From Candidatus Pelagibacterales bacterium (GTDB lineage Bacteria; Pseudomonadota; Alphaproteobacteria; TMED109), in assembly GCA_002732015.1 (NCBI GenBank), contig PCCU01000016.1:1-14202 (forward strand): a DNA stretch of 14,202 bases, given 5' to 3'. Positions 13,295 to 14,202 of the stretch are shown piece by piece. Position numbers and translations under genes: made by a program. The notes under the pieces are model-generated. The model did no database searches. It saw only the letters and a program-made list of their open reading frames with translations, and was not told the origin of the DNA. Numbering within the stretch: position 1 is the stretch's first letter; every line of letters begins with the position of its first letter.

Positions 13295-14202
13295 GTTAAG
13301 TTAAAACTTAGTACTTCATTTATATTTATCGCTTTAATTAAAATAAAATAATAATCATTCTTTTTCAATTTTAAATTTTCAAGGGATATTTTTGTGATAT
13401 GTGCCTTTAGTAAACCTGAATTGAATTTGAAATATAAAATAACTAAATTATTATCTATCTTCATAAGGGTTAACTTGAGTTTTAAATAATTTAGCGCACT
13501 AATTTCCTTTGGAAGACTCTTACAAATTATTAAATCTGAGGCACTAATTCTCACAAGAACCTCTTCTTCTATTTTAAATTTTTTTGTAAAAACGGTCAGC
13601 GATTGATTTTCAATATTTATTTTAGTCAAATTATTTTTTTTATTTACATGGGCAACTTTCCCTTGAAAAAAATTATCTAACTTATTAGCTAAATAATTTT
13701 TATTAAAATAATTAAAAGCATCGATTTTTTTTCCTGCATAAACTAGTCTGCCATTGTTAATAAAGTTTATTTTATGCCCCAATAAAAATGTTTCTGTAGA
13801 AGAATGCGAAACATAAATAATAGGTATTTTAAATTTTAAATATACTTTTGCTATGTAACTAAGCAATTCGTTTCTTTTCGAATGGTCAAGAGATGCTAAT
13901 GGTTCATCCATTATTATAAGTTTTGGTTGCGATAAAAGGGCTCTCCCTATTGCTACTCTCTGCTTCTCTCCACCTGATAAATTATAAGGATATCTATTTA
14001 TTAATTCACCAAGCTTTAACAAGTTTATTATATCATTGGTATTAAAGTTTTTTTTAATATCTTTTGATAAAAATCCTCCGTAGGTAAGATTTTTTTTTAC
14101 ATTAAGATGAGGAAATAGTCTGGAGTCTTGAAAGACGTAACCAATATTTCTTTTATGTATTGGACAAAAGTAATTGTCTTTGGAACTATTTAACACTACA
14201 TT
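13291..14202 (-). CDS. modC: Molybdate ABC transporter ATP-binding protein (partial, N-terminus beyond window)
   Basis: ModC powers molybdate uptake with ModA and the ModB permease. The frame stays open to the window edge, so the N-terminal part with the Walker A loop is missing; the GTG at 14196 is internal, because the sequence before and after it lines up with the middle of ModC. Counting from that GTG, there is the Q-loop IGYVFQDSRLFPH (18-30), signature LSGGEKQRVAIGRALL (73-88), Walker B LIIMDEP (93-99) with D-loop SLD, and switch His131 in YVSHSS. The C-terminal part from about 220 is a Mop/TOBE-like domain, with RISASDLIICKSLPKEISALN closely following ModC, so it is preferred over other importer ATPases. 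Genes modA and modB would be expected beyond the right edge. It implies molybdoenzymes in the cell. Confidence 0.9.
   Translation of the reverse strand, partial: NVVLNSSKDNYFCPIHKRNIGYVFQDSRLFPHLNVKKNLTYGGFLSKDIKKNFNTNDIINLLKLGELINRYPYNLSGGEKQRVAIGRALLSQPKLIIMDEPLASLDHSKRNELLSYIAKVYLKFKIPIIYVSHSSTETFLLGHKINFINNGRLVYAGKKIDAFNYFNKNYLANKLDNFFQGKVAHVNKKNNLTKINIENQSLTVFTKKFKIEEEVLVRISASDLIICKSLPKEISALNYLKLKLTLMKIDNNLVILYFKFNSGLLKAHITKISLENLKLKKNDYYFILIKAININEVLSFNLT

Noticed and set aside
14194..14196. GTG as the true start of the ABC transporter ATPase
   Set aside because: The frame stays open upstream to the window edge and the protein from here lacks Walker A, which every functional ModC has; the gene is cut by the window.
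1..14202. CRISPR array, insertion sequence, prophage, toxin-antitoxin or defence system
   Set aside because: No regularly spaced repeats, transposase motifs, terminal inverted repeats, phage genes or paired small toxin-like genes were seen; nearly all DNA is accounted for by housekeeping genes.

Overview
The window is a compact, very AT-rich (roughly 70% or more A+T by eye) piece of an alphaproteobacterial chromosome. The left edge holds the reversed 5' end of a 16S rRNA gene whose helix sequence around the first variable region (GTGGCAGACGGGTGAGTAACGCG) looks alphaproteobacterial. The gene order glyQ-glyS-ppdK is also typical of that class. Low G+C, very short or overlapping gene junctions and few regulatory gaps suggest a streamlined, probably free-living lineage of the SAR11/HIMB59 kind; this placement is inference. 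TGA, TAG and TAA are all used as stops, so the standard bacterial code applies.

Layout. 1-356: the 16S 5' end, its leader (boxB-like hairpin, boxA, a larger stem-loop) and its promoter, facing left, back to back with a crotonase-family gene facing right (357-1016). 1028-1317: a bacterioferritin-associated ferredoxin gene (bfd) facing left, with a Fur/RirA-like operator in its promoter and panB diverging from it. 1318-2567: panB and an IbpA-type small heat shock protein, facing right. 2571-4530: two glycosyltransferase genes (GT4-like then GT9) facing left, probably for lipopolysaccharide or another surface glycan. 4544-5392: a YgfZ-type folate-binding Fe-S protein, facing right. 5385-12107: a leftward operon sppA - small membrane zinc-ribbon protein - glyQ - glyS - ppdK. 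12260-13294: a long-chain polyprenyl diphosphate synthase (ubiquinone side chain), facing right. 13291-14202: the C-terminal part of ModC, the molybdate importer ATPase, facing left and cut by the window edge.

Common threads are core metabolism (tRNA charging, pyruvate/PEP interconversion, pantothenate and quinone synthesis) and iron-sulfur/iron handling (Bfd, YgfZ). Four convergent gene pairs overlap or nearly touch, leaving no room for ordinary terminators. Most genes that lead a transcription unit lack a Shine-Dalgarno sequence and some have a -10-like box so close to the start codon that the mRNA could be leaderless. In contrast, several downstream cistrons carry a clear AAAGGA-like site.

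I found no CRISPR array, insertion sequence, phage gene, defence system or clearly novel system. The points most worth checking are the iron-type operator between bfd and panB, the rRNA antitermination leader, the short crotonase lacking both usual catalytic glutamates, and the leaderless/overlapping architecture.
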